64,000 nt of DNA. It comes from an uncultured Lachnospiraceae bacterium (GTDB lineage Bacteria; Bacillota; Clostridia; Lachnospirales; Lachnospiraceae). The position numbers and the translations under genes were made by a program. The first letter of the stretch is position 1. The number at the start of each line of letters is the position of its first letter. The notes beneath the pieces were generated by a model, which saw only the letters and a list, made by a program, of their open reading frames with translations, did not search any database and was not told where the DNA came from. Where the stretch lies: contig URUY01000003.1 in the NCBI GenBank assembly GCA_900551115.1, forward strand, positions 1-64,000, given 5' to 3'. Below, in pieces: positions 7,604-15,029 of this stretch.

Positions 7604-9418
7604 TTACACCGCCTTTCCGCTAATTTTCCAATCGATCGCTTCTGTATAGTGGTTCCACATTTGAGCATATCGTCCGCCAGCAGCCACAAGTTCATCGTGC
7701 TTTCCTTCCTCAGTCAAATGACCTTTTTCCATGACGATAATTTTATCCGCATTGCGGATTGTGGAGAGGCGGTGAGCGATGATAATAACCGTTTTGCCTT
7801 GCATCAGCTTTTCAAAGGCCTTTTGGATCAAATATTCATTCTCAGGATCGCTGAAGGCTGTTGCCTCGTCCAACACGATAATGGGAGAATCCTTAATAAT
7901 AGCCCTTGCAATCGCAATTCGTTGCCGTTCACCACCGGAAAGATGGATACCTTTTGAGCCGACTACGGTATGATATCCATCCGGCAGTTTGGAAATAAAG
8001 TCATGGCATTGTGCAGCTTTTGCAGCGGCAATAACTTGCTCTTCGCTGGCGGATGGGTTTCCCATACGGATATTGTCCAAAATACTCTGCTTGAAAAGAA
8101 AAATATCCTGAAATACAAAACTGACATGATGCATCAGATCGTCCTCGGACATATCACGGACATCCACGCCACCGATGGTAATGCTGCCGGAAGATACATC
8201 CCAAAAGCGTGAAATCAAGTTTGCAATTGTACTTTTTCCGCCTCCGGATGGACCAACGATAGCAGTGATCTGTCCTTGTTTAGCAGTAAAAGATACATTT
8301 TCCAATGCTTTTTCATTGGTATTTCCGGTATAAGAAAAACTGACATCCTTAAAAACAACGTCATCATTGACGGGTTTTTTAGGATGGCTTGGTTCCGGCA
8401 TTTCCGGAATGTTCAAGATTTCATCCATGCGGGATACATTTCCATCAATCTGCATGAACGACTCAGAGATATACATGATCTTATTCAGTACACCGGAAAT
8501 TGCCGGAACAAAGATTAGATAGAAAATGAATGTCATGGAAAATCCGGCAAAATTGTCTGTTCTGGAACCAATCAAAATCCCGACTGGAACGAGGATCAGA
8601 TAAACGTTATTAATAATTGTGGTAAATGCGGGCATACAGTTTTGCCAGCCAAGGGAAAATTTCAGAACCCATTCCGTATATCCGCTAATGGCTTCTTTCA
8701 GTTTCTTAAAAGAAGATGCGGTTTGATTAAATGCTTTCACCACTGACATTCCACGAACATACTCTACAGAGGCATTGTTCATTTCCTCCAGCGCTTTCTG
8801 ATACTTGCCCATATTCTCTTTCATTTCTCCGCTGCCAAAGCCAATAAACTCTGCGACGAACGCCAGAATAATTCCGACAAGAGAAGCAAGCCCGAACCGC
8901 CAATCAACAGCCAGTAAAATAATAACCATGACAATAGGGGCAGTAACAGATGCTACAAAATCTGGAAACTGATGAGCAATGAACCCTTCTACACTCTCAA
9001 TGTTCTCATCCATGATTTTACGCAGACGTCCACTACCAATCGTTAAATGATAGCCCAAAGGGATTTTGGTGATATGATCGGCAAAAAGAACTTTTAATTC
9101 ATACAGAGTACCAAAGGCCGCCATATGAGAACTGAAAATAGCCATAAAATACAGCAAGATATTCGCTATAATTCCGGCCAAAGCCATCCACCCATAATTC
9201 ATGACAGCCCCCATATCCAACTGATCGAGATTGGGGAATACTCCAATAATAGAGCGGATCATGAAATAGACCGCTATGTACGGGATGAACGAAGCAATAG
9301 CTGCCAGAGACGAAAGAACTGCCGCCAAGAAAACAAGCCCTTTTCTGTCAGAAGCTAATTCCATGCATCGTGCCAAACCCGTCTTTGGTTTTGCTTGTTT
9401 TGACTTTACGTTTGACAT
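7604..9418 (-). CDS. Half-ABC transporter (permease plus ATPase), first subunit of locus 2
   Basis: A 604-residue half-transporter closely related to the gene at 2024-3805. The chosen ATG 9418 has AAGGAGG about 9 bases upstream; an upstream in-frame extension to 9532 would translate the promoter hairpin and was discarded. The ATPase has Walker A GPSGGGKST, signature LSGGERQRIA, Walker B IIVLDEATA and switch IAHRLST. Its D-loop reads FSDPEN, unlike the SLD of its partner. It is the first ABC gene of the operon after the second AraC-type promoter (9443-9543). Probable function: metal-chelate import with the next gene. Confidence 0.86.
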   Translation of the reverse strand: MSNVKSKQAKPKTGLARCMELASDRKGLVFLAAVLSSLAAIASFIPYIAVYFMIRSIIGVFPNLDQLDMGAVMNYGWMALAGIIANILLYFMAIFSSHMAAFGTLYELKVLFADHITKIPLGYHLTIGSGRLRKIMDENIESVEGFIAHQFPDFVASVTAPIVMVIILLAVDWRFGLASLVGIILAFVAEFIGFGSGEMKENMGKYQKALEEMNNASVEYVRGMSVVKAFNQTASSFKKLKEAISGYTEWVLKFSLGWQNCMPAFTTIINNVYLILVPVGILIGSRTDNFAGFSMTFIFYLIFVPAISGVLNKIMYISESFMQIDGNVSRMDEILNIPEMPEPSHPKKPVNDDVVFKDVSFSYTGNTNEKALENVSFTAKQGQITAIVGPSGGGKSTIANLISRFWDVSSGSITIGGVDVRDMSEDDLMHHVSFVFQDIFLFKQSILDNIRMGNPSASEEQVIAAAKAAQCHDFISKLPDGYHTVVGSKGIHLSGGERQRIAIARAIIKDSPIIVLDEATAFSDPENEYLIQKAFEKLMQGKTVIIIAHRLSTIRNADKIIVMEKGHLTEEGKHDELVAAGGRYAQMWNHYTEAIDWKISGKAV

Positions 9419-9442
9419 AGCATAAGCCCTCCTTAAAAATAA

Positions 9443-9543
9443 AATGGTGGAGTTAGCAACTTCTAACCCCACCATTAATTCTATCAATCTTTGAAATGCT
9501 CTGCTACTCCATCTCTTTGTATAGAGGGCCAAAATAGCCCAAA
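9443..9543 (-). promoter_or_regulatory. Promoter-operator of the locus 2 ABC genes, also a hairpin
   Basis: Reading the minus strand: a block 9543-9498 ending in AGCAG resembles the block at 12479-12436 and contains GGGCTATTT. A weak -35 follows, then -10 TAGAAT (9483-9478), then the dyad GTTAG-N6-CTAAC (9467-9452) at the expected transcription start. The dyad is the core of a 14 bp stem (9476-9443) followed by TTTATTTTT, so it could also terminate read-through from mptD. A weaker copy, GTTAG-N6-CTACA, lies at 9555-9570. Activation by the AraC protein and repression by the DtxR-type protein are inferred. Confidence 0.55.
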
Positions 9544-9576
9544 GATACCAAAAGGTTAGTTCTGACTACATGGTCT

Positions 9577-10194
9577 TTAGACGATGCCGGCTTTCTGGAA
9601 GTGCTTTTTAAACACGCCCTTCGCAATTAGTGCGCCGAGGATTCCCGCAACAAAGGTTACAATAGCGATAATAACTACCATCGTTCCATTCATAAAGCTG
9701 TGCAATTCGGTGAGATATTCTGCGCTCACACCATTAGAAGTGGACATATCGTCAACATATCCAGTCATAATGACCATGGGAAGATAAGTACCAAGAGCAA
9801 AGAACATCATATACACGGAATAGCCAATAGTATTCAGCCAGAAGCTCTTATAGTTCCCGATCCGGGCCAGCAGTTCCGCAATAATCGCTCCGAGTATAAA
9901 CCCTACTGCAACCGCCCAGCCTGCTCCGATCAGAAATTCAATCAGGCCAATGACTATACCACTCAAAAGTATACTTCCTGCTTTCGGTACTTTAGCACGC
10001 ATGAGCATATAAATAATGCCTCCAGGGAGTGCGGCAATTGCGCTGCCAAAAGCAAAGGTTACAACAGTGGCAGCGGAAGCAAAGATGCATATCATTACGA
10101 CAGCAAAGAATAGTACTGTGAAGATACCGAGTGTTATAAAGTCCTTTGCTTTCATCTTGTCGGATGTACCGACTGTTTTTGTTGTGTCATTCAT
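9577..10194 (-). CDS. MptD/TIGR02185-family putative ECF transporter S component
   Basis: A 205-residue, very hydrophobic protein with about five to six membrane spans and the basic C-terminal tail (KGVFKKHFQK) seen in this family. S components bind the substrate and dock on an EcfT/EcfA module. The matching EcfA and EcfT genes lie immediately upstream, so these three could make a complete ECF importer. It starts at ATG 10194 after AGGAAGGAGC, 36 bases after the EcfA gene. From recall, members of this family occur in streptococcal siderophore loci. The substrate here is unknown; a metal chelate or haem is likely from context. Confidence 0.75.
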   Translation of the reverse strand: MNDTTKTVGTSDKMKAKDFITLGIFTVLFFAVVMICIFASAATVVTFAFGSAIAALPGGIIYMLMRAKVPKAGSILLSGIVIGLIEFLIGAGWAVAVGFILGAIIAELLARIGNYKSFWLNTIGYSVYMMFFALGTYLPMVIMTGYVDDMSTSNGVSAEYLTELHSFMNGTMVVIIAIVTFVAGILGALIAKGVFKKHFQKAGIV

Positions 10195-10230
10195 AAAAAA
10201 GCTCCTTCCTAATGATTAAAATTTATATAA

Positions 10231-11643
10231 CTAAGATGAAGTTGTTTCATCAACCCGAATAACACGGGAGCATATCTTCATCAATAGTTCGTTGTCATGA
10301 GAAATTACCAGAATGGCTTTTCCTCTTTTGGAAAGTGTTCGCAAAATGCCTGCAACACTTTCCATATTCTTATAATCTAATCCGCTTGTAGGCTCATCAA
10401 AAATAAGTACCTCTGTGTCTCGTAGAGCTGCGACGCCAATAGCTGTGCGCTGTTTCTGACCGCCAGATAGAGACATGGGATGCCGCTCTTTATAAGGCAT
10501 TAAGTTTAATTCTTCAAGAATGTTATCTATCAGTTTTTCATCTTGTTCTTTTCTGTCAGAGAGAGCCAATTTGAGTTCCTGATAAACACTATCGGTAAAA
10601 AGTTGATAATCCGGATCTTGCATCACCAGGTATGCCTTTTGGATTCTTCGTTTTGCCGGAATTTTACTACCGCTGTAGAACACTTCTCCATATAGTTCTT
10701 TCTGTAATCCACACAAAGTTCGGGCCAGTGTTGTTTTGCCGCATCCATTTTTACCAACCACACCGACAATTTCACCGGAGTAAATGCGAAAGTTCAGGTG
10801 TTTTACTATCGGATCGCCTTTTTCATACCCAATTTCAAGATCCTTAACCTCCAGCGCTGGTGTATCATTTCGGGTTGGAGTCAGTTCTGGAAGATTCAAC
10901 TTCGTAGGTGTATAGCTTCTAAGCCCCAGTTTTTTAATCTGTTCAGCATTGAGCATCGAAAAATCCTTTGCTGCCCATGATTGTTTCAGTTCTCCCTGTT
11001 CCATAAGAACAATACGGTCAGCAATTCCGTTCAAAAAATAAAGGCGGTGTTCAGATATAATAATAGTTTTTCCCTGCGCTTTTATTAGCAGAAGCAATCT
11101 CCGTAGTTCTTGAATAGCATCTGGATCGAGGTTAGATGATGGCTCATCCAGGACAAAAACATCCGGGTTTAGAGCATAGACGCTTGCAAATGCTATCGTT
11201 TGTTTTTGACCACCAGACAAATCAAACAGATTACGATCCCTTAGCTTTTCGATATGTAGCTCTTTTATTGTCTGCTGGTACCGAGCAAGCATTGTTTGAT
11301 AAGGCATTCCCTTATTTTCCATACCAAATACAATTTCACTGTCCGTGTCCAAACTAAAAAATTGGCTTCGGGGATTTTGAAAAACGGAGCCTATTTTATC
11401 TGATAGCTCATGGGGTTGAATATCACGAGTATCAATACCGTCAATAGAAACCGTACCAGACATTTCTCCTTCATAAAAATGAGGAATAAGCGCATTTATT
11501 AATCTTGTTACGCAGGTTTTACCACACCCAGACTCACCCGTAAGGACAACACATTCCCCTTTTGGAATTTGCAAAATGAAATCTTGTAGATTTTCTCTTT
11601 CAGCACCGGAATATTGAAAGGATACATGGTCTATATTAATCAT
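10231..11643 (-). CDS. ECF transporter energising protein with two fused ATPase domains
   Basis: A 470-residue fusion of two CbiO-like ATPases. Domain 1 has Walker A GESGCGKTC near residue 36, signature LSGGQKQTIA near 143 and Walker B VFVLDEPSSNLD. Domain 2 has Walker A GKNGCGKTT near 295, signature LSGGQKQRTA near 395 and VLIFDEPTSGLD. It thus replaces the usual EcfA1/EcfA2 pair and would bind EcfT on the inner membrane face. The start ATG is three bases from the EcfT stop, and GGAGG of its ribosome site lies inside the end of the EcfT gene. It is flanked by EcfT upstream and the S component downstream. Confidence 0.86.
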   Translation of the reverse strand: MINIDHVSFQYSGAERENLQDFILQIPKGECVVLTGESGCGKTCVTRLINALIPHFYEGEMSGTVSIDGIDTRDIQPHELSDKIGSVFQNPRSQFFSLDTDSEIVFGMENKGMPYQTMLARYQQTIKELHIEKLRDRNLFDLSGGQKQTIAFASVYALNPDVFVLDEPSSNLDPDAIQELRRLLLLIKAQGKTIIISEHRLYFLNGIADRIVLMEQGELKQSWAAKDFSMLNAEQIKKLGLRSYTPTKLNLPELTPTRNDTPALEVKDLEIGYEKGDPIVKHLNFRIYSGEIVGVVGKNGCGKTTLARTLCGLQKELYGEVFYSGSKIPAKRRIQKAYLVMQDPDYQLFTDSVYQELKLALSDRKEQDEKLIDNILEELNLMPYKERHPMSLSGGQKQRTAIGVAALRDTEVLIFDEPTSGLDYKNMESVAGILRTLSKRGKAILVISHDNELLMKICSRVIRVDETTSS

Positions 11644-11645
11644 TT

Positions 11646-12350
11646 CTATATCCTCCCGTATATTTGATACTTACAATAGAACAATGCAACAAAGATGGCG
11701 ACAAATATAAATAGCACCACCAAATCCAAGAGTTGGACTCTTAAGCGTACAAAAGATGTCCGTTGAGCCGGATTATCAATTCCTCTTGTTACAGCCGAAG
11801 CCGATAATTCTTCAGCAATAGAAGCAGAGCGCATGACGATGGGGATCGCAATTGCCTCCAAGAGAAGTAACGGACGGGTAAAAACATTTTTCCATGAGAT
11901 TGCAAGTCCTCTCAATTTCATTGCATCATAAATGCTATGGATTTCTTCACTAAAAGTAGGAAAAAATCGTAATACCATAGAGAATGTAATAGTAATACTT
12001 CTCGGAATTTTTAATGAATACATAGCCGCAATTAGTTCGCTCACTTTTGTAGTGGCAATAAAAGTAGAAGCGAACAGAACAACAGGAATCATTACACGAA
12101 TGAATAGCGTGAAAATTGACAGGATAGTTTCAAGCGCCTGGGGAAGAAAGGTGCAAAGTTGCTGTATGGATGCAATCACCAGGTAAAAAATAATATACCT
12201 CAAAACTATTTTCTTCTGTCCCATTAAGCATGAAAGTACGCATATAAAGAAAAAGCACACGCTGCCAAGAACAAAATCTTTTAGACCAAATACCATGAAG
12301 TTAATAAGGATAAACAACAATAATTTTATCCGTGTATCTATGGCAAGCAT
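11646..12350 (-). CDS. ECF transporter transmembrane protein EcfT (CbiQ family)
   Basis: A 234-residue integral membrane protein with about five to six spans. It has the two short Arg-Gly motifs of the family in its cytoplasmic helices (KLRG near residue 140, VTRG near 190) that contact the ATPases. It is first in the ecf transcription unit: a promoter-operator lies directly upstream (12373-12479), AGGAGGTGAT precedes the ATG, and the ATPase gene follows with no gap. Role: membrane coupling subunit for the S component at 9577. Confidence 0.85.
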   Translation of the reverse strand: MLAIDTRIKLLLFILINFMVFGLKDFVLGSVCFFFICVLSCLMGQKKIVLRYIIFYLVIASIQQLCTFLPQALETILSIFTLFIRVMIPVVLFASTFIATTKVSELIAAMYSLKIPRSITITFSMVLRFFPTFSEEIHSIYDAMKLRGLAISWKNVFTRPLLLLEAIAIPIVMRSASIAEELSASAVTRGIDNPAQRTSFVRLRVQLLDLVVLFIFVAIFVALFYCKYQIYGRI

Positions 12351-12372
12351 GAATTATCACCTCCTACAAAAA

Positions 12373-12479
12373 ATGGGTTGATGTGGTTAGTTAGTACTAA
12401 CTACATCAACCCATTATACATAGTTTGTTAAATATTTTCTGCTCCATTCATCTGAAAATAGACGGGAAATAGCCCATTC
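12373..12479 (-). promoter_or_regulatory. Promoter-operator of the ecf genes, doubling as the araC terminator
   Basis: On the minus strand: the GGGCTATTT block (12479-12436), then -10 TATAAT (12418-12413), then the dyad GTTAG-N6-CTAAC (12401-12386) 12 bases further on. The dyad forms the heart of a 19 bp stem with a 4-base loop (12414-12373, one G-U pair) followed by TTTTTT, a textbook terminator for araC transcripts. Layout and spacings match those at 9443-9543 within one or two bases. No good -35 is present, which fits an activator-dependent promoter. Confidence 0.62.
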
Positions 12480-12482
12480 TTC

Positions 12483-13433
12483 CTATCTATTTTTTCGATA
12501 GTCCTTTGGGAGCATTCCATATACAGACTGAAAAGCTTTGGCAAACTTGCTTGCGTTATTATATCCTAATTCTAAAGCGATATCGCCTATTTTCATTTTG
12601 CCTTCTGTCAACCATTGTGCGGCTAAATTCATCTTATATTTCTTGAGGTGTGCATATGGCGTATCTCCATAAATATAGGAGAACACCATATGAAAAATAG
12701 AAAGGTTCAAATGGGCTTCTTTAGCTAATTGTTCCAAGGATACTTTTTCATCTAAGTGGGAAACCAGATATTCCCGTATTGCCTTTGTGGTTTCAATCTG
12801 CTTCTTGTCAAAATACTTGAAGTCACACCCATTTGTCTGAGTCAATTGATCCATGTGGTAAAGTAGTTCAATAGCTTTGATTTTGAAATATCCTATTGGT
12901 TCTGTTTCAACGGCTGTATATAACTCGGAAAAAAGATGTTGTAACTGAGGTGGTGTATCACTAACATACCACTTTGTTTCAATACCCAAAGTTGTACCAA
13001 TCTTGTCAAGATCAATCGGGATTGCCTGCATCATCCATCGAGTAGAATCAGAGAGTGCTTGCCGGTCAGTTACCAGACTGACACCATAATATTTTTTTAA
13101 TGGAAAAGAAAAAGAGATTGGCAAATGCTCCGTTCCTGCCACGCCAAAATAGCCCTCTGGTAGATAGGATACTGTATGATTAGAAAATTCACATTCATAT
13201 CGTCCTGATTGGCAGTGAGTAATTTGAATAATGTCAGAGTTGAACTTCTTAGACTTCATCGCTTCATTCGTTTCAAAGTCCAAAAAGCAAAGCTGTATTC
13301 CCTCAAATAAATTATAATTTCTGACAATACCACGACCTTTGCAACCGTAATCTACAACTACACAATTTTTATTACTTGATAATACTTTAGCTTGTGTACC
13401 ATACCAATCTTGATTAAAGTTGTTTATTTCCAT
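12483..13433 (-). CDS. AraC-family transcriptional activator (YbtA-like in context)
   Basis: A 316-residue regulator. The N-terminal ~200 residues are an unrecognised sensing domain; the C-terminal ~100 carry two HTH motifs (LEQLAKEAHLNLS and IGDIALELGYNNASKFAKAF). Length and position at the head of a half-ABC operon are like YbtA, which senses yersiniabactin and activates its uptake genes. The start ATG 13433 follows GGGAGG. Its own promoter carries GGGCTAATT directly before the -35 and a near copy of the dyad at the transcription start, so both AraC and the DtxR-type regulator may act on it. The ligand is probably the imported chelate (inference). Confidence 0.85.
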   Translation of the reverse strand: MEINNFNQDWYGTQAKVLSSNKNCVVVDYGCKGRGIVRNYNLFEGIQLCFLDFETNEAMKSKKFNSDIIQITHCQSGRYECEFSNHTVSYLPEGYFGVAGTEHLPISFSFPLKKYYGVSLVTDRQALSDSTRWMMQAIPIDLDKIGTTLGIETKWYVSDTPPQLQHLFSELYTAVETEPIGYFKIKAIELLYHMDQLTQTNGCDFKYFDKKQIETTKAIREYLVSHLDEKVSLEQLAKEAHLNLSIFHMVFSYIYGDTPYAHLKKYKMNLAAQWLTEGKMKIGDIALELGYNNASKFAKAFQSVYGMLPKDYRKNR

Positions 13434-13450
13434 TATGAGCCTCCCTAATG

Positions 13451-13513
13451 GTTAGTCAAAACTTACTCCATTTATAATACCATATTGGGAAAGAAACTTC
13501 AAGAAATTAGCCC
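13451..13513 (-). promoter_or_regulatory. araC promoter with operator-like dyad
   Basis: On the minus strand -35 TTGAAG (13502-13497), 17 bases, -10 TATTAT (13479-13474). Downstream lies GTAAG-N6-CTAAC (13466-13451), one mismatch from the dyad seen elsewhere. GGGCTAATT (13512-13504) abuts the -35 on its upstream side and resembles the GGGCTATTT of the other two promoters. Confidence 0.6.
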
Positions 13514-13563
13514 GTTCTGTGTTCCAGCTTCTTAGATCATTTTCAAATGATTATTTCCAATCA

Positions 13564-13606
13564 AAAACTCGCAGGTTAGAGCATAACCTCTTTCCTGCGA
13601 GTTTCA
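13564..13606. terminator. Hairpin terminator after the xre gene
   Basis: ACTCGCAGG pairs with CCTGCGAGT, with AAAAA on one side and TTTCATTC on the other. It is the parent or sister copy of the terminator at 4585-4637. Confidence 0.6.
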
Positions 13607-13834
13607 TTCATTCTTTTCTTCCGGTGGCACAAATTCCAGCAGATCACCAATCTCACAATTCAATACCGTACATAGTCGTGCGAGAACATCTATATCCAAT
13701 CGAGTAATCTGATTCCTGCAGTAGTTGTTGATCTGCGTCCGCTGCATCTCTGCCCGGTGGCTCAACATATTTTTACTTAGGCCGGATTCCTTCAATAGTT
13801 CATCCAGCTTGACCCGAATGGTTCCATACTCCAC
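13604..13834 (-). CDS. Small Xre-family HTH regulator
   Basis: A 76-residue, single-domain Cro/C1-type HTH protein of the YozG/YobM-like small class, ending in IGDLLEFVPPEEKNE. HTH helices run from about residue 10 to 60 (LLKESGLSKNMLSHRAEM and so on). The GTG at 13834 was chosen because AGGAGG lies 8 bases upstream; the longer frame to 13954 runs through an inverted repeat and lacks a ribosome site. Such small proteins usually repress their own gene or a neighbouring mobile element. Its broken duplicate is at 4653-4808. Confidence 0.75.
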   Translation of the reverse strand: MEYGTIRVKLDELLKESGLSKNMLSHRAEMQRTQINNYCRNQITRLDIDVLARLCTVLNCEIGDLLEFVPPEEKNE

Positions 13835-13906
13835 TTGCCAACCCTCCTGCCTGCATAAATTTGTTGACAAGTATAGTGTACCCTTGGTAGAATAGAAAAA
13901 TAAGAT

Positions 13907-13932
13907 GTAGAAAGTCTTGTTAGACTTTCTAC
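13907..13932. repeat. Perfect 11 bp inverted repeat
   Basis: GTAGAAAGTCT and AGACTTTCTAC are separated by four bases. It lies upstream of the xre gene. No clear T-run follows on the plus strand; on the minus strand a weak T-rich stretch follows. It may be a weak terminator or a recombinase or regulator site. Confidence 0.4.
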
Positions 13933-14219
13933 ACAGACAAAACAAACAAATCAAATACGGAAACAGGTGGATACAATAAGCAAAATCACATAGCTTTCTT
14001 TATTTTGCAATTTCTTGTCAAAATTTGCGGCGGGCCTCGGCAAAAGCTAAGAGAAAGCTACTTAATTCCTAAAAATCCCCTTTTATAATACCCTCATCAA
14101 AATTGGATGAGGGGAAAACTACACCTTTCCTGTCAGTTATCCCCGTAAGGGGAGAACATGGCAAAGAGGTACATAGGAACCGGCGAACATCCGCCAGGAA
14201 ATAAAAAATGTCTTTTACA

Positions 14220-14252
14220 TACCGCAGTCCTCCAGGGGATTGCGGTATTTTT
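14220..14252 (+). terminator. Rho-independent terminator
   Basis: TACCGCAGTCC pairs with GGATTGCGGTA and is followed by TTTTT. No gene was found on its 5' side, so it may close a leader or remnant transcript. Confidence 0.6.
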
Positions 14253-14317
14253 CTATTCGACATCTTTTGCCACATTTCTGCCTTTATTCCCATCGTGTAG
14301 TTATTTTTGTTGGCGTT

Positions 14318-14348
14318 ATGCGCTCGTCTTTTGGCGAGCGCATTTTCT
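14318..14348 (+). terminator. Hairpin with short T-run
   Basis: ATGCGCTCG pairs with CGAGCGCAT, then TTTTCT. It lies 115 bases before the sigma-like gene and may act as an attenuator or end of an upstream transcript. Confidence 0.45.
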
Positions 14349-14409
14349 ATTTGTCGGAAAATGGCGATGGCTGCCGCTTGACAGGCAGCGCCGCCCTTCC
14401 TGCAGAGGG

Positions 14410-14454
14410 CCTCCGTCCGTCTGGATTTTCCCGAAAATTCAGACGAAACGGAGG
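14410..14454 (+). promoter_or_regulatory. Hairpin that buries the ribosome binding site of the sigma-like gene
   Basis: CCTCCGT-CGTCTGGATTTTC pairs almost end to end with GAAAATTCAGACG-ACGGAGG, with CCG as the loop. The right arm ends in the GGAGG that serves the GTG start at 14463, so translation should be blocked unless the stem is opened. Confidence 0.65.
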
Positions 14455-14462
14455 ATCTACAG

Positions 14463-14972
14463 GTGAAGTATGCACCCAAAAAGGTATTTATTATAAAAGA
14501 CGGAGGGTATCAGGAGCTTACATATGAAGCGTACTGTGCGCTCTGCGAAAGTGATTCATCCTATAAGGATAAGCGTTTTCTTCCTCTGCACGGGATGCTG
14601 ATGGAAGTAACAGAGGATGATTTTAAAGAGTTCTACCGGAATCAGCGGAGGCAGAAGTATCTGGAGGAACGGTCAATTAACAATCAGGACATTTCCATTG
14701 ATATGCTTCCAACACAGGAGTTCCGAGACCGTGATGTTTTATTCGACTCGGATCAGGATGTGGCTGAGAAAGTTCTGAATAACATTTTTCTGGACAAGCT
14801 CAGAGAAGTCCTTCCTCTGCTGGATGCGGAAGACCAGAAACTGCTCTGGCTGCGGCATGGCCAGGAGCTTTCCGAGCAGAAGCTCGGTGAGATTTATGGC
14901 GTTTCCCAGCAGGCGATCAGTAAGCGGCTCCGGAAACTCTATGACAAAATCAAAAAAATAATGGAAATTTAA
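14463..14972 (+). CDS. Sigma-70-like HTH protein of a mobile element
   Basis: A 169-residue protein. The first ~100 residues are unlike housekeeping sigma factors; the last ~60 look like sigma region 4, with the HTH LSEQKLGEIYGVSQQAISKRLRKL. Such sigma-like proteins are common in conjugative and mobilisable elements of Firmicutes and control excision or transfer genes. The GTG start is fixed by GGAGG 8 bases upstream, which is inside the hairpin 14410-14454. A strong terminator follows. Direct DNA target unknown. Confidence 0.75.
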   Translation: MKYAPKKVFIIKDGGYQELTYEAYCALCESDSSYKDKRFLPLHGMLMEVTEDDFKEFYRNQRRQKYLEERSINNQDISIDMLPTQEFRDRDVLFDSDQDVAEKVLNNIFLDKLREVLPLLDAEDQKLLWLRHGQELSEQKLGEIYGVSQQAISKRLRKLYDKIKKIMEI

Positions 14973-14989
14973 AAATTTCCGGTTGTAGG

Positions 14990-15029
14990 CCCCCTCACTT
15001 TTCGGCATGTAAAGTGAGGGGGATTTTCT
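14990..15029 (+). terminator. Terminator of the sigma-like gene
   Basis: CCCCCTCACTT pairs with AAGTGAGGGGG and ATTTTC follows. Confidence 0.75.

Larger units (their letters stand above)
13933..14409. other. Intergenic stretch of 477 bases with hairpins only
   Basis: No convincing gene was found. It holds a CCCTCATC/GATGAGGG hairpin (14091-14113) without a T-run and the two terminator-like hairpins listed separately. A frame from 14158 has AAGGGGAG before its ATG but runs straight through both terminators, so it is not called. Confidence 0.5.

Noticed and set aside
9419..9532. N-terminal extension of the locus 2 ABC protein
   Set aside because: It translates the promoter and dyad region, while ATG 9418 has a strong ribosome site.
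13864..13896. Plus-strand TTGACA, 18 bases, TAGAAT
   Set aside because: It would drive transcription into a region without a gene and through a hairpin; it could be chance in A/T-rich DNA.
14158..14466. Plus-strand frame with AAGGGGAG before its ATG
   Set aside because: It passes through two terminator hairpins and most of the sigma-gene leader; the translated sequence is low in recognisable structure.
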